In this document: positions 40,954 to 48,518 of the stretch, in pieces
Layout of the letters: the number at the start of each line of letters is the position of its first letter
Numbering within the stretch: position 1 is the first letter of the stretch
NCBI RefSeq assembly: GCF_027483985.1
Contig: NZ_JAIXTJ010000024.1
Span: 186,001-250,000 of the forward strand
Length of the DNA stretch: 64,000 bases
Source: Flavobacterium sp.
GTDB lineage: Bacteria; Bacteroidota; Bacteroidia; Flavobacteriales; Flavobacteriaceae
Direction: 5' to 3'
Program-made: the position numbers and the translations under genes
The notes under the pieces: generated by a model
The model's database searches: none
What the model saw: only the letters and a program-made list of their open reading frames with translations
Told to the model about the DNA's origin: nothing

Positions 40954-41139
40954 ATGAAAAAAGTAGCATCAATGTTAGCTGTAGTAGCGTTTTTATTTTC
41001 AATGAACGTAAATGCTCAAGAGCCAAAAAAAAAAAAAAAAAAAGCAAAAACTGAAAAAGCAGCAACATCTGAAGAGAAGAAATCTTGCAGTGAAGGTGAG
41101 AAGAAAGCAGGATGTTGTGCTTCTAAAAAAGCAGCTTAA
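40954..41139 (+). CDS. Small secreted Lys/Cys-rich protein
   Basis: The 61-residue protein has a signal peptide (MKKVASMLAVVAFLFSMNVNAQ) and a very basic mature part of about 39 residues: a run of six Lys, then AKTEKAATSEEKKSCSEGEK and AGCCASKKAA with three cysteines. The Lys run is encoded by 19 consecutive A (41025-41043), a tract likely to slip. Similar short CCxxK-ended proteins occur in flavobacteria without a known role; metal or sulfide binding is possible. The Cys content and the neighbouring sulfur genes fit together, but that is inference. It ends at a terminator. Confidence 0.72.
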   Translation: MKKVASMLAVVAFLFSMNVNAQEPKKKKKKAKTEKAATSEEKKSCSEGEKKAGCCASKKAA

Positions 41140-41169
41140 TTTTTTAGTTTCAATACTATAAAATTTAAT

Positions 41170-41204
41170 AGCTCCAAAAGTATTTAGCTTTTGGAGCTTT
41201 TTTA
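41170..41204 (+). terminator. Terminator after the small Lys/Cys-rich gene
   Basis: AGCTCCAAAAG pairs perfectly with CTTTTGGAGCT around a 7-base loop and is followed by T residues. The 472 bases between this gene and the permease hold this terminator, a promoter, a leader frame and a second terminator. Confidence 0.9.
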
Positions 41205-41319
41205 TTTCATAATTCGAATAATGAATTACTGTAATTATTCTCAATCTTAATGCACTAAAATTACCAAAGTGATGTAAATGTTTGTAATTAATTTCATTTC
41301 TAATAAAAATAAAATATTA

Positions 41320-41352
41320 TTTGGAAAGATGAAGTTTATGCTACTATCTTTG
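41320..41352 (+). promoter_or_regulatory. Promoter of the leader-peptide transcript
   Basis: TTTG (41320-41323), 21 bases, then TATCTTTG (41345-41352) form a -33/-7 pair. Transcription should start near 41358, only a few bases before the leader ATG. Confidence 0.65.
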
Positions 41353-41361
41353 CCACAGATT

Positions 41362-41445
41362 ATGAGAAACCATTGCCAAAATACTGTAAATAAGATGTGT
41401 CACACAATGTGCTGCAAAACTTATTTATGGAATGAACTGGCGTAA
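41362..41445 (+). CDS. Cys/His-rich leader peptide (27 residues)
   Basis: The frame reads MRNHCQNTVNKMCHTMCC followed by KTYLWNELA. It has four Cys, two adjacent, and two His in 27 residues, far above background. The ATG lies about 4 bases after the predicted transcription start, so it would be nearly leaderless. A TAAATAAG/CTTATTTA stem (41387-41394 and 41420-41427) folds inside it, and a strong terminator follows 25 bases after its stop, ahead of an amino-acid permease gene. This is the layout of a transcription attenuator that senses charged tRNA-Cys (or His). An in-frame ATG at 41329 lies before the promoter and is rejected. Confidence 0.55.
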   Translation: MRNHCQNTVNKMCHTMCCKTYLWNELA

Positions 41446-41469
41446 AAATAGCATCAATTTTACAATATA

Positions 41470-41504
41470 AGAGCCGTTCATTTAGTTGAATGGCTCTTTT
41501 TTTT
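41470..41504 (+). terminator. Terminator behind the leader peptide
   Basis: AGAGCCGTTCA pairs with TGAATGGCTCT (one G-T pair) around TTTAGT, followed by eight T. It lies 107 bases before the permease start and would end the leader transcript unless prevented. Confidence 0.9.
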
Positions 41505-41611
41505 AATCCACAATGCAAATTAGAATTAAAAAATCAAGTTAAAATTGGAGGTTTTTATTTGGTCTTAAAATGAATTTCAAACTTTTAGAAATATATAACT
41601 CAGTACTAATT

Positions 41612-43057
41612 ATGTTAAAAAAATCGATTGAAGCTTTAAAATTAGAAGCGGAGAACACAGGAAAAAATTCCTTAAAAAGGAGTTTGGGCGCTATTAATTT
41701 AGTCGCCATTGGAGTAGGAGTGATTATTGGAGCAGGTCTTTTCTCGTTAACCGGAATTGCTGCAGCTAACAATTCAGGTCCGGCGGTAATATTGTCTTTT
41801 GTAATTGCAGCTGTTGGTTGTGCGTTTAGCGCGTTGTGCTATGCCGAATTTGCCTCTATGGTTCCGGTTTCGGGTAGTGCTTATACTTATGCGTATGCCA
41901 CTTTGGGCGAACTATTTGCTTGGATCATTGGTTGGGATTTAGTGTTAGAATATTCGGTTGGCGCTGCTACTGTTGGAATAAGTTGGTCGCAATATCTAGT
42001 TAAATTTCTTGAAAAATTTGATATTTTTATTCCTCCGCAATTGGTATTATCGCCATTTGAAACAGCCACTTTAGCCGACGGAAGTATTGTGCACGGAATA
42101 GTGAATTTACCTTCTATTTTAATTATCGGTTTGATAACTTCTATTATTATTAAAGGCACAAAAAGTTCAGCGTTGTTTAATGCTATTGTTGTTGCTTTAA
42201 AAGTTGGTGTGGTGATTATTTTTATTGCTTTAGGTTGGCAATACATTGATCCTGCAAATTATCATCCTTTTATACCGGAGAATACAGGAACCTTTGGAGA
42301 ATTTGGATGGTCTGGTGTTTTACGTGGTGCTGGTGTAGTTTTCTTTGTTTTTATTGGTTTTGATATTGTAGCTACAATGGCTCAAGAAACCAAAAATCCG
42401 CAACGAAATATGCCAATCGGAATTCTAGGTAGTTTGCTGGTTTGTACGGTTCTTTTTATTCTTTTTGGATATGTAATGACAGGTTTGGCCAATTATACTG
42501 AATTTAAAGATAGCGCTGCGCCTGTTGCAATAGCTATTGCAAATACACCTTATGAATGGTTGGGAGTAGCCGTAATTTTAGCCATATTAATTGGTTATAC
42601 TTCGGTAATTTTAGTAGATTTATTGGGACAATCACGCGTATTTTACTCGATGAGTAAAGATGGATTGTTACCAAAAGTATTTTCTGAATTGCATCCAAAG
42701 TTTAATACACCTTATAAATCAAATATCGTACTTTGTATTTTTATCAGCCTTTTTGCCGGATTGGTACCAATTAGTGTTGTGGGTGAAATGACCAGTATCG
42801 GAACGTTATTGGCTTTCGTGATGGTTTGTTTGGGAATATTAATTCTGCGCAAAAAACAGCCCGATTTAGAGCGACCTTTTAAAACACCATTTGTGCCGCT
42901 AGTGCCAATTTTAGGAATTATTACGTGTGTGGTGATGATGGTTTCATTACCGTTTGACACTTGGTTGCGACTTTTTGTGTGGTTGGCTATTGGCTTTGTT
43001 ATTTATTTCGCTTACGGTAAAAAACGAAGCAAACTAAGAAACGAAACCAAAGAGTAA
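41612..43057 (+). CDS. APC-family amino-acid permease (CAT type)
   Basis: The 481-residue protein has 12 to 14 membrane helices. The first carries the APC substrate motif GVGVIIGAGLFSLTG (about 35-50), and VPVSGSAYTYAYATLGE and VFFVFIGFDIVATMAQETKNPQRNMP are typical of cationic-amino-acid-transporter-type permeases. The ATG at 41612 (MLKKSIEALKLEAE) matches family starts; one at 41570 adds 14 residues. It brings amino acids into the cell, but the substrate cannot be told. The Cys/His-rich leader and terminator upstream suggest regulation by amino-acid supply. Confidence 0.9.
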   Translation: MLKKSIEALKLEAENTGKNSLKRSLGAINLVAIGVGVIIGAGLFSLTGIAAANNSGPAVILSFVIAAVGCAFSALCYAEFASMVPVSGSAYTYAYATLGELFAWIIGWDLVLEYSVGAATVGISWSQYLVKFLEKFDIFIPPQLVLSPFETATLADGSIVHGIVNLPSILIIGLITSIIIKGTKSSALFNAIVVALKVGVVIIFIALGWQYIDPANYHPFIPENTGTFGEFGWSGVLRGAGVVFFVFIGFDIVATMAQETKNPQRNMPIGILGSLLVCTVLFILFGYVMTGLANYTEFKDSAAPVAIAIANTPYEWLGVAVILAILIGYTSVILVDLLGQSRVFYSMSKDGLLPKVFSELHPKFNTPYKSNIVLCIFISLFAGLVPISVVGEMTSIGTLLAFVMVCLGILILRKKQPDLERPFKTPFVPLVPILGIITCVVMMVSLPFDTWLRLFVWLAIGFVIYFAYGKKRSKLRNETKE

Positions 43058-43074
43058 TTAAATAGTATTTAGAT

Positions 43075-43116
43075 AAAAATGCCCCAAATGTTTAAAACAC
43101 GTTGGGGCATTTTTTT
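43075..43116 (+). terminator. Terminator of the permease gene
   Basis: AAAAATGCCCCAA pairs perfectly with TTGGGGCATTTTT across a 14-base loop, followed by T residues. Confidence 0.92.
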
Positions 43117-43200
43117 ATGGAGTTGCTCCTTAACTATAATTATAAGTCAAATTTGATTTAGTTAGAATACAATTCCATTGAATAACTTGAAAATTTTGCT

Positions 43201-43812
43201 TTAGCTTTTCTTCATTATTTCTTGAATTTTTGTCAAATAGATTTTCTTTACTACTGCAGTATCGCCACTTAAATCGGATAAGCTGCGTTTTCTTTCGTTA
43301 AACATAAAAATAATAAAACTCGTAAAAAGCACCGCATAAATCGATACCATTTGAATGTAAAACATATTTGAATTCAAATCTTGTAAGTATTGCGATTGTT
43401 TAATCCAATTTAAGGTATTATAGGTTTTTTCATCTGCTTTAGCTACTGCAAAAAGGGTGTTAATGATGGCAATTAAAGCAATAAGTAAGTTGGGTAAATA
43501 TCTTTTAAATGCATCATTTAAAGTTAAGGCATCGCCATTCATTTTAAGAATTCGCAAACCCATAATGAGTTTTCCAGGTGTACCGCCAAATTTAGCAGGC
43601 AAGTAAATTTGATAGGTTAGGGCAATGATGTTACTACAAATAATACTTATATAAATATTATGTAAACTCATAGTATTAAAAACAAGTGCCGCAATTGAAA
43701 TGGGAGCCAAAATTAGTCCGTCAAGTAATAAAGCCGCAAAACGATAGCCAAAGTTACCATAAATAGATTCATAGCTTCCTTCTAAGTAAACAGGTAATTG
43801 CTTGTCTTCCAT
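43201..43812 (-). CDS. RDD-family membrane protein
   Basis: The 203-residue protein has the RDD signature NFGYRFAALLLDGLILAPIS (first helix with conserved Arg and Asp) and KFGGTPGKLIMGLRILKMNG, with four membrane helices. RDD proteins are small membrane proteins of uncertain role; some act in sodium or proton exchange. The ATG at 43812 (MEDKQLPVYLEG) is the natural start; 17 further residues upstream have no family support. It is divergent from the next plus-strand gene and ends alone. Confidence 0.85.
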   Translation of the reverse strand: MEDKQLPVYLEGSYESIYGNFGYRFAALLLDGLILAPISIAALVFNTMSLHNIYISIICSNIIALTYQIYLPAKFGGTPGKLIMGLRILKMNGDALTLNDAFKRYLPNLLIALIAIINTLFAVAKADEKTYNTLNWIKQSQYLQDLNSNMFYIQMVSIYAVLFTSFIIFMFNERKRSLSDLSGDTAVVKKIYLTKIQEIMKKS

Positions 43813-43929
43813 AAGATTGTTTGTAAAGGTGAACTTGTTGATGCCAAAATATTTTTCATTCAAACCTATTCATTTTTTTTGAATATCGCAATAATAGTTT
43901 TTTGTATATTTATACATAAAAAATGGACA

Positions 43930-44358
43930 ATGACTAGTTTTATTTCTGTTATAAATCTAAGGGCTACAAGTGTTATGCCATTGAATAATGTGTTAAATAC
44001 TACAAATAAATTTACGCTTTTAAGGTTAGAAACCATTGAAGGAAAGTTACATCCAAATTGCATAAAAATTAGCATTACAGACGAAGATCATAGCGAAGAA
44101 TTCCTCATAGACCTTAATTACAATGCAACTTTAAAAGCATACGATTTCCATCAAATAAACAAGACATATTATCCTAAATATCAATCCATAACAGTTGAAG
44201 TTTTAGTAGATGAAAACAATTTAGACAAAGACCTTAAATACAGTTTTACGATAATCATCAAAGAAGAAAATGACGACGACGATGGTTATTTTATCAAAAG
44301 ACCAAAATCTTCATTAGGGAAAATTGTAAGTTCAAAAAACCTAGAAAAAGTAAAATAA
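43930..44358 (+). CDS. Small soluble protein of unknown function
   Basis: The 142-residue protein starts at 43930; an upstream in-frame extension crosses the divergent promoter region and is rejected. It looks like a beta-rich domain (FTLLRLETIEGKLHPNCIKI, EEFLIDLNYNATLKAYDF, YQSITVEVLVDENNL, YSFTIIIKEENDDDDGYF) with a basic tail, and no signal peptide. I recognise no family. It is a single-gene unit facing the DUF2589 operon with a shared terminator between. Confidence 0.6.
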   Translation: MTSFISVINLRATSVMPLNNVLNTTNKFTLLRLETIEGKLHPNCIKISITDEDHSEEFLIDLNYNATLKAYDFHQINKTYYPKYQSITVEVLVDENNLDKDLKYSFTIIIKEENDDDDGYFIKRPKSSLGKIVSSKNLEKVK

Positions 44359-44387
44359 AAAAGCCCCAAACAATACATTTGGGACTT
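44359..44387. terminator. Terminator between convergent genes
   Basis: AAAAGCCCCAAA pairs with TTTGGGACTTT (one mismatch) across a short loop, downstream of both the gene at 43930 and the minus-strand operon ending at 44400. Confidence 0.6.
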
Positions 44388-44399
44388 TCCAACAAAAAA

Positions 44400-44954
44400 C
44401 TAACCTGAAAAGTCTTCTAAGTTTATTTCTTCAGCTATTAATCTCACGGCATCCATTTGAGGAATTAGTGTAAGAATTTTTGCGGTACTTGGTCTTAATT
44501 GTTCATGGGTTGAAAAGACAGTCCATATTTGATTTACAAATCCCTGAAAATCGGTATTATTGAATTTTAAAGAACCTGATTGGCTTAAAATCTGTAATAA
44601 TTGTGACACAATTTCTCGTGCTTCATATATCTTTATTTCATAAGGATTTACAATTGCTAACACGGTACTTTGTATATCATATAGGCATTCAGAGGCAACT
44701 TGAATTTGCCTTTTTCTTGCAGATCTATTTTGACTATCAGAAAACAATGGTGCTACTATTTTACTTCTTAAGCCAGCAATTTCGGATACACTAGAAATAT
44801 TATTGTTTTTAAATATTAGTTCAATCTCTCTCATCCAATTTTCAAGATTTGATAGAAAAGAACTTTCTTTGTTTTGCAGACTATCAACTAACTTTGGAAA
44901 TTGCATTAATTTAATTTTCAAAGCTTCGACTATTGTTATTGGTGATGGTTTCAT
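44400..44954 (-). CDS. Small helical protein of the DUF2589 operon
   Basis: The 184-residue protein appears all-helical and cytosolic: VEALKIKLMQFPKLVDSLQ, FLSNLENWMREIELIFKNNN, RSARKRQIQVASECLYDIQ, EAREIVSQLLQILSQSG. I recognise no family. It starts one base after the stop of the DUF2589-like gene at 44956 (TAA C ATG), so the two are tightly coupled and their products probably act together. It is the last gene of the operon that begins with the outer-membrane protein at 47354. Confidence 0.65.
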   Translation of the reverse strand: MKPSPITIVEALKIKLMQFPKLVDSLQNKESSFLSNLENWMREIELIFKNNNISSVSEIAGLRSKIVAPLFSDSQNRSARKRQIQVASECLYDIQSTVLAIVNPYEIKIYEAREIVSQLLQILSQSGSLKFNNTDFQGFVNQIWTVFSTHEQLRPSTAKILTLIPQMDAVRLIAEEINLEDFSG

Positions 44955-44955
44955 G

Positions 44956-45672
44956 TTATTCAGGCATTAATTTTGAAATAACTTCACCGTTATCATTTTC
45001 CATTTTTATCCATTCCATTCCTTGCTCTGAAATATTCATCTTTACCATAATGATATTGTCAGATTTAATTTCTCTTAATTTTGAAGATTCTACAATTACA
45101 TTTGCAAAATTACTAGTAGAACCAGACTTTGTTTTGATTTCATTTTTTAAATTTTCCTGAAGATTTTTTTCTAAATCATTCTTAATCAAATTCACTTGAT
45201 CTTTGTTAATCTTCTTATTTTGTGATCTATAAATCTCGGCTACTTTGCTTATCACAATTTCTGTAATACTTTTTGAATAATTCATTAAAGAATTTTCTAT
45301 TTGATTTACATTGATTTGCGCTTCTAAAAGTTTAATGTAATCACTTATTTTAGATTTTAATTCTTTGGAGATATCACTTGGTAATTTATCAACTAAAATA
45401 GATTTTAAAATTTGTTGATAAGTAATACTTGAGAAAGTTGCATTATTTATAGGTTCTAAAGTGCTGTTTACATTTTTTGTTTCAAACTCATCAATAGCTA
45501 TTGGAATAGTTAATTCAACATTTTCAATTCTCATTCTCGGTACTGCAAAATGTTGTAATAAATTATCTTTTGCATATTGTTGAGCAATTCTAATCGATTG
45601 TAAATCTGAATTTACTCTTGATTCACTGATGCTAGAAACCAAGCTCCCTAAAAATTCGCTTAAATCTGCCAT
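44956..45672 (-). CDS. DUF2589-like protein, second of the pair
   Basis: The 238-residue protein starts with a helix, SEFLGSLVSSISESRVNSDL then QSIRIAQQYAKDNLLQHFAV, and PRMRIENVELTIPIAIDEFE, a pattern seen in the partner proteins of DUF2589 genes: a helical head, then a beta region with paired prolines. A long helical section follows (KSKISDYIKLLEAQINVNQI, INKDQVNLIKNDLEKNLQEN). No signal peptide is present. The function is unknown. Its gene is separated from the first DUF2589 gene by 54 bases that contain a perfect hairpin. Confidence 0.65.
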   Translation of the reverse strand: MADLSEFLGSLVSSISESRVNSDLQSIRIAQQYAKDNLLQHFAVPRMRIENVELTIPIAIDEFETKNVNSTLEPINNATFSSITYQQILKSILVDKLPSDISKELKSKISDYIKLLEAQINVNQIENSLMNYSKSITEIVISKVAEIYRSQNKKINKDQVNLIKNDLEKNLQENLKNEIKTKSGSTSNFANVIVESSKLREIKSDNIIMVKMNISEQGMEWIKMENDNGEVISKLMPE

Positions 45673-45690
45673 AATATTTCTATTTTTTTA

Positions 45691-45718
45691 GCGAAGTTCT
45701 CATTATTGAGAACTTCGC
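45691..45718 (-). other. Intra-operon hairpin between the two DUF2589-type genes
   Basis: GCGAAGTTCTCA and TGAGAACTTCGC form a perfect 12-bp stem with a TTAT loop. Neither strand has a T-run after it, so it is more likely an mRNA-stability or partial-pause element that lowers expression of the two downstream genes. Confidence 0.6.
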
Positions 45719-45726
45719 ATAATTAT

Positions 45727-46614
45727 TTATTTACCTAAAGTTAGTTTACCTGGTGTAGAAATCATTGCTCCTTCTAGTATGTTTAACAATTTTTCTATAC
45801 CAGCAGGCATTTCATCTTGTGATGCTTTTACATGGATCGCCATCGAATAGGTACGTTCAACAGAAGAGCCACTTGATGTAGTCTTTTTATAAGCTACAGA
45901 ACCATTGAATTTTACATATCCACGTTTTCCACCATATCCAGCTTCAACGCTGCCTTTTACGTCTAATTCTGACGACTGGCTTTGAGTTTCTACCGAATTA
46001 ATTTTTGCATTAAAATCAATAGTAATTTCATCGACTTTAATAAATGGGACAGGTAGCATCGTTAAAATTGGTACTGAAAATTGCATCTCTTGAAAAACTG
46101 CTGGTTTGGCAGGAATAAATGTTGATGTTTTTTCATCCAAGTCAATCGCAGTAGATACTGATGCTCCTATAGTAGAGCTGGATATTGCGGTTGCAATTGT
46201 ACCATCTGATTTAGCTTTGTATTCTCCTTGATTTTGAATGGCTACATAAGAATTAGCTAAAATTTTTCCAGTTGAATCTGCAGTTAAAGTTCCTGTAGCT
46301 TCAATAATTGTATCTGAAGGAGGAGTCGTCTTAAATACAATATTTACTACTTCATTGGGTTGAAAGCCTGTTACATCTGCTTTAACTTTTGCACTTAACA
46401 AATATGGATTTGAAGATGGTACATAAGTTATTACTTCTTTTGGATATTTAAAATCCACATACACTGGTTCGTTGTTTTCATCAAAACCAACAGATTTAAT
46501 AAAATTAGCAGTAGAAATTGCTGCATTAGATTGTGCTGTAATAACTGCATTTAATGGGCCTCCAATTAGATTTCCAAAATCTAATGAAGCTAACTCTGTT
46601 CCTGGATTTGCCAT
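45727..46614 (-). CDS. DUF2589-domain protein
   Basis: The 295-residue protein shows the DUF2589 layout: ASLDFGNLIGGPLNAVITAQ followed by SNAAISTANFIKSVGFDE and VYVDFKYPKEV, then in the middle a separate beta region (about 65-150, with a CARDB-like strand pattern), and the hallmark VPILTMLPVPFIKVDEITID followed by FNAKINSVET. A DUF2589 protein is usually accompanied by a second, related gene, as here. There is no signal peptide. Function is unknown; a self-assembling tube- or shell-like structural protein would be consistent with the helix plus beta-sandwich outline, but that is only speculation. Confidence 0.82.
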   Translation of the reverse strand: MANPGTELASLDFGNLIGGPLNAVITAQSNAAISTANFIKSVGFDENNEPVYVDFKYPKEVITYVPSSNPYLLSAKVKADVTGFQPNEVVNIVFKTTPPSDTIIEATGTLTADSTGKILANSYVAIQNQGEYKAKSDGTIATAISSSTIGASVSTAIDLDEKTSTFIPAKPAVFQEMQFSVPILTMLPVPFIKVDEITIDFNAKINSVETQSQSSELDVKGSVEAGYGGKRGYVKFNGSVAYKKTTSSGSSVERTYSMAIHVKASQDEMPAGIEKLLNILEGAMISTPGKLTLGK

Positions 46615-46649
46615 AATTTTTATTTATTAAAGATTAATTTTTTTTTTTG

Positions 46650-47354
46650 TTATTTTCTTTTTACTGGTTTAGTTTCTTGACATCCAAATGGACAAAACTT
46701 ACAACACGTACAAAGATGACATTGATAAATTGCCATTGAAACTCCTACCGTTGCTCCTAAAGAACCATAACCAGCATTTATTGATATACCTAAGTTTTTG
46801 GAAATTTTAGTTAGATTTACTTTTGCATTCACCTGCCACATTCCCACAACACTTTTATCTTTAGCTTCATATACTGTTTCTAGAAATAAATCTTGTTCAT
46901 AAGCATCTATTCTGATAGAGTTGGGTGATGGGTTAATCCCTATACCTGCCATAGCATTGAATTCAAATTGATGTTTTTTTCCTAATCTTATGCTTGGTCC
47001 AGTCATTACAGAAATTTGTGACCATGATATAGAACCCGGTGGATCTGGAATAGGAATGTATCTTGGTGGTGTTTTTCGTTTTCTGGTAATACTTGCAACT
47101 CCATCGTCATCAAGAGAACCTGTAGAAAAGCCAATTCTTGAAGCAATTCCCCAGGTATCACCCCAACGATGTCCAATACCAAAATTTACACCATCACCAG
47201 CAAATAAAGGTCGACTTGGATTTTGATTTTCTTTTAAGGAAGAAAAGGTGTAACCTGCATCCAAACTAAATTGATGATAGGGTTCCCATTTTTTTTGAGC
47301 AAAGCTCATCGCTGTTACAAATAACATTACGATAATTGTGATTTTTGTTTTCAT
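46650..47354 (-). CDS. Outer-membrane beta-barrel protein with Cys-rich tail (paralogue 1)
   Basis: The 234-residue protein has a signal peptide (MKTKITIIVMLFVTAMSFAQ) and an eight-stranded-barrel pattern (YHQFSLDAGYTFSSL, NFGIGHRWGDTWGIASRIGF, ISVMTGPSIRLGKKHQFEFN, WQVNAKVNLTKISKNLGISI). It ends in an unusual tail with six cysteines, CHLCTCCKFCPFGC, followed by ETKPVKRK. Residues up to about 177 are almost identical to the protein at 50055-50708; the ends differ. It is the first gene of the DUF2589 operon and is preceded by operator 1. Confidence 0.78.
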   Translation of the reverse strand: MKTKITIIVMLFVTAMSFAQKKWEPYHQFSLDAGYTFSSLKENQNPSRPLFAGDGVNFGIGHRWGDTWGIASRIGFSTGSLDDDGVASITRKRKTPPRYIPIPDPPGSISWSQISVMTGPSIRLGKKHQFEFNAMAGIGINPSPNSIRIDAYEQDLFLETVYEAKDKSVVGMWQVNAKVNLTKISKNLGISINAGYGSLGATVGVSMAIYQCHLCTCCKFCPFGCQETKPVKRK

Positions 47355-47382
47355 TATGAATAGTTTTTGTTTTCCCTACTCT
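46825..47382. repeat. 558-bp duplicated block, copy 1
   Basis: This block and 50179-50736 align without gaps (constant offset of 3354 bases), with only scattered mismatches. It covers the 5' untranslated region and about three quarters of the outer-membrane protein gene, and it stops before the last strands. Confidence 0.9.
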
Positions 47383-47426
47383 AAATAGCTTTTCGGGTAC
47401 CGCTTTATGCTTTTAAAAGCACATTA

Positions 47427-47494
47427 CAAAACTGCAAACTATCTCAAAATCAATCTATAGTTGTTTAACTGAAATCATATCCGTTAAACGACGG
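47427..47494 (-). promoter_or_regulatory. Two-part operator 1 and -7 box (DUF2589 operon)
   Basis: On the minus strand: CCGTCGTTTAACGG (47481-47494), 10 bases, AGTTAAACAACT (47459-47470), 24 bases, then CAGTTTTG (47427-47434). From the distal site to the -7 box is exactly 46 bases, the same as at operators 2 and 3. Confidence 0.75.
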
Positions 47495-47620
47495 AAAAGC
47501 ACTTTTATAAAAAATAAAAAATTAAAATGTTTACCCACAAAAACCAAAAAGTATATTGTATGAGCTATTTGCAATCGATAAAATAGAAATGGTTTTTATG
47601 GATAAAAAATGCGGTTAAAG

Positions 47621-48433
47621 CTAAAAATGAAGTAAATTTTTTTGCCAAAGGGCAAAGATATCCATAGTAATTGCAATGCTGCAATGGATAAACACTCCTA
47701 ACCAAATGTTTTTGCTTCTTAATGCGAAAGTTCCGAGTACGATGCCAGCAATAATAGCGGCTATAGCTTCGGGCATTGGTTTTGCAAAATGAATCATACA
47801 ATAAGGTAGTGTCATTATAAAAACAGAATAATATCCAAATCGGTTTTTTAATCCCTGAAGTAAAAATCCACGGAAGAAAAATTCTAAAGTAAAAAATTGA
47901 AAGAAATATTCGATTTCCCAAATCAAGAATTTGTAATTTATAGGTTCGTTATTATTTAACTGGTAAAAGGGATATTTAGTTTGAAAACTAGTGTTGAAGG
48001 ATATTACAAACAAAACTGGTATCATAATTACCAACATAATCAGAAATAATTTATAGTCGCTTAATCCATTGTTAAAGTTTAATCCATAATCTTTTAAAGG
48101 TTCTTTTAAGATGATTTTTATTATAAAAATTGGTATCAAAAGATAACTAATCGTTAAGACTAAATTCCAATGAGTTAATCTATTTAATTGTGCAAATTGA
48201 CCTTCGTAGAAAAATTTATTTATTGCATTAGCACTTTTAGGATTTATAGTATGTACCAAATTCACCGTGCTTTCAAACGAACTGCAATAATTTATTAATA
48301 AAAGCGAAATTGCAACCGTGATAGAAATAACAACGACTTTAAAATCAAATTTTTTTGAATCATCGGTAGCATTAAAATTTTTGGAAGCACTTTCGATATC
48401 ATTAAAAGTTGTTATAAAAATTTCTTTTATCAT
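47621..48433 (-). CDS. CPBP-family intramembrane protease
   Basis: The 270-residue protein has about eight membrane helices and the CPBP/Abi motifs: LEFFFRGFLLQGL (about 190, ExxxR with a single Glu), YCMIHFAKP (about 217) and WLGVFIHCSIAITMD (about 243). CPBP proteases include CAAX prenyl proteases, and bacterial members work in maturation or immunity of peptides and surface proteins. It lies after the terminator that follows the lipoprotein gene and before the promoter region of the DUF2589 operon, so it may be transcribed by read-through. The substrate is unknown. Confidence 0.87.
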   Translation of the reverse strand: MIKEIFITTFNDIESASKNFNATDDSKKFDFKVVVISITVAISLLLINYCSSFESTVNLVHTINPKSANAINKFFYEGQFAQLNRLTHWNLVLTISYLLIPIFIIKIILKEPLKDYGLNFNNGLSDYKLFLIMLVIMIPVLFVISFNTSFQTKYPFYQLNNNEPINYKFLIWEIEYFFQFFTLEFFFRGFLLQGLKNRFGYYSVFIMTLPYCMIHFAKPMPEAIAAIIAGIVLGTFALRSKNIWLGVFIHCSIAITMDIFALWQKNLLHF

Positions 48434-48463
48434 TGCGATTTAATTTTAGTATTTGCATTTAAA

Positions 48464-48495
48464 AAAAAGCGATAAAAGAATTTCTATCGCTTTTT
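48464..48495 (-). terminator. Terminator after the lipoprotein gene at 48519
   Basis: AAAAAGCGATA pairs with TATCGCTTTTT around a 10-base loop; minus-strand reading ends in a run of eight T. Confidence 0.85.
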
Positions 48496-48518
48496 CAAAC
48501 TAACTATCAAACATTTTT

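Noticed and set aside
41358..41504. 6S RNA or another structural sRNA in place of a leader peptide
   Set aside because: A stem (TAAATAAG/CTTATTTA) exists, but no full 6S-like long hairpin was found, and the uniform Cys/His-rich frame is better explained as coding. An sRNA is not fully excluded.
45691..45718. Intrinsic terminator between the DUF2589-type genes
   Set aside because: Neither strand has a T-run after the stem, and the genes on both sides belong to one transcript.
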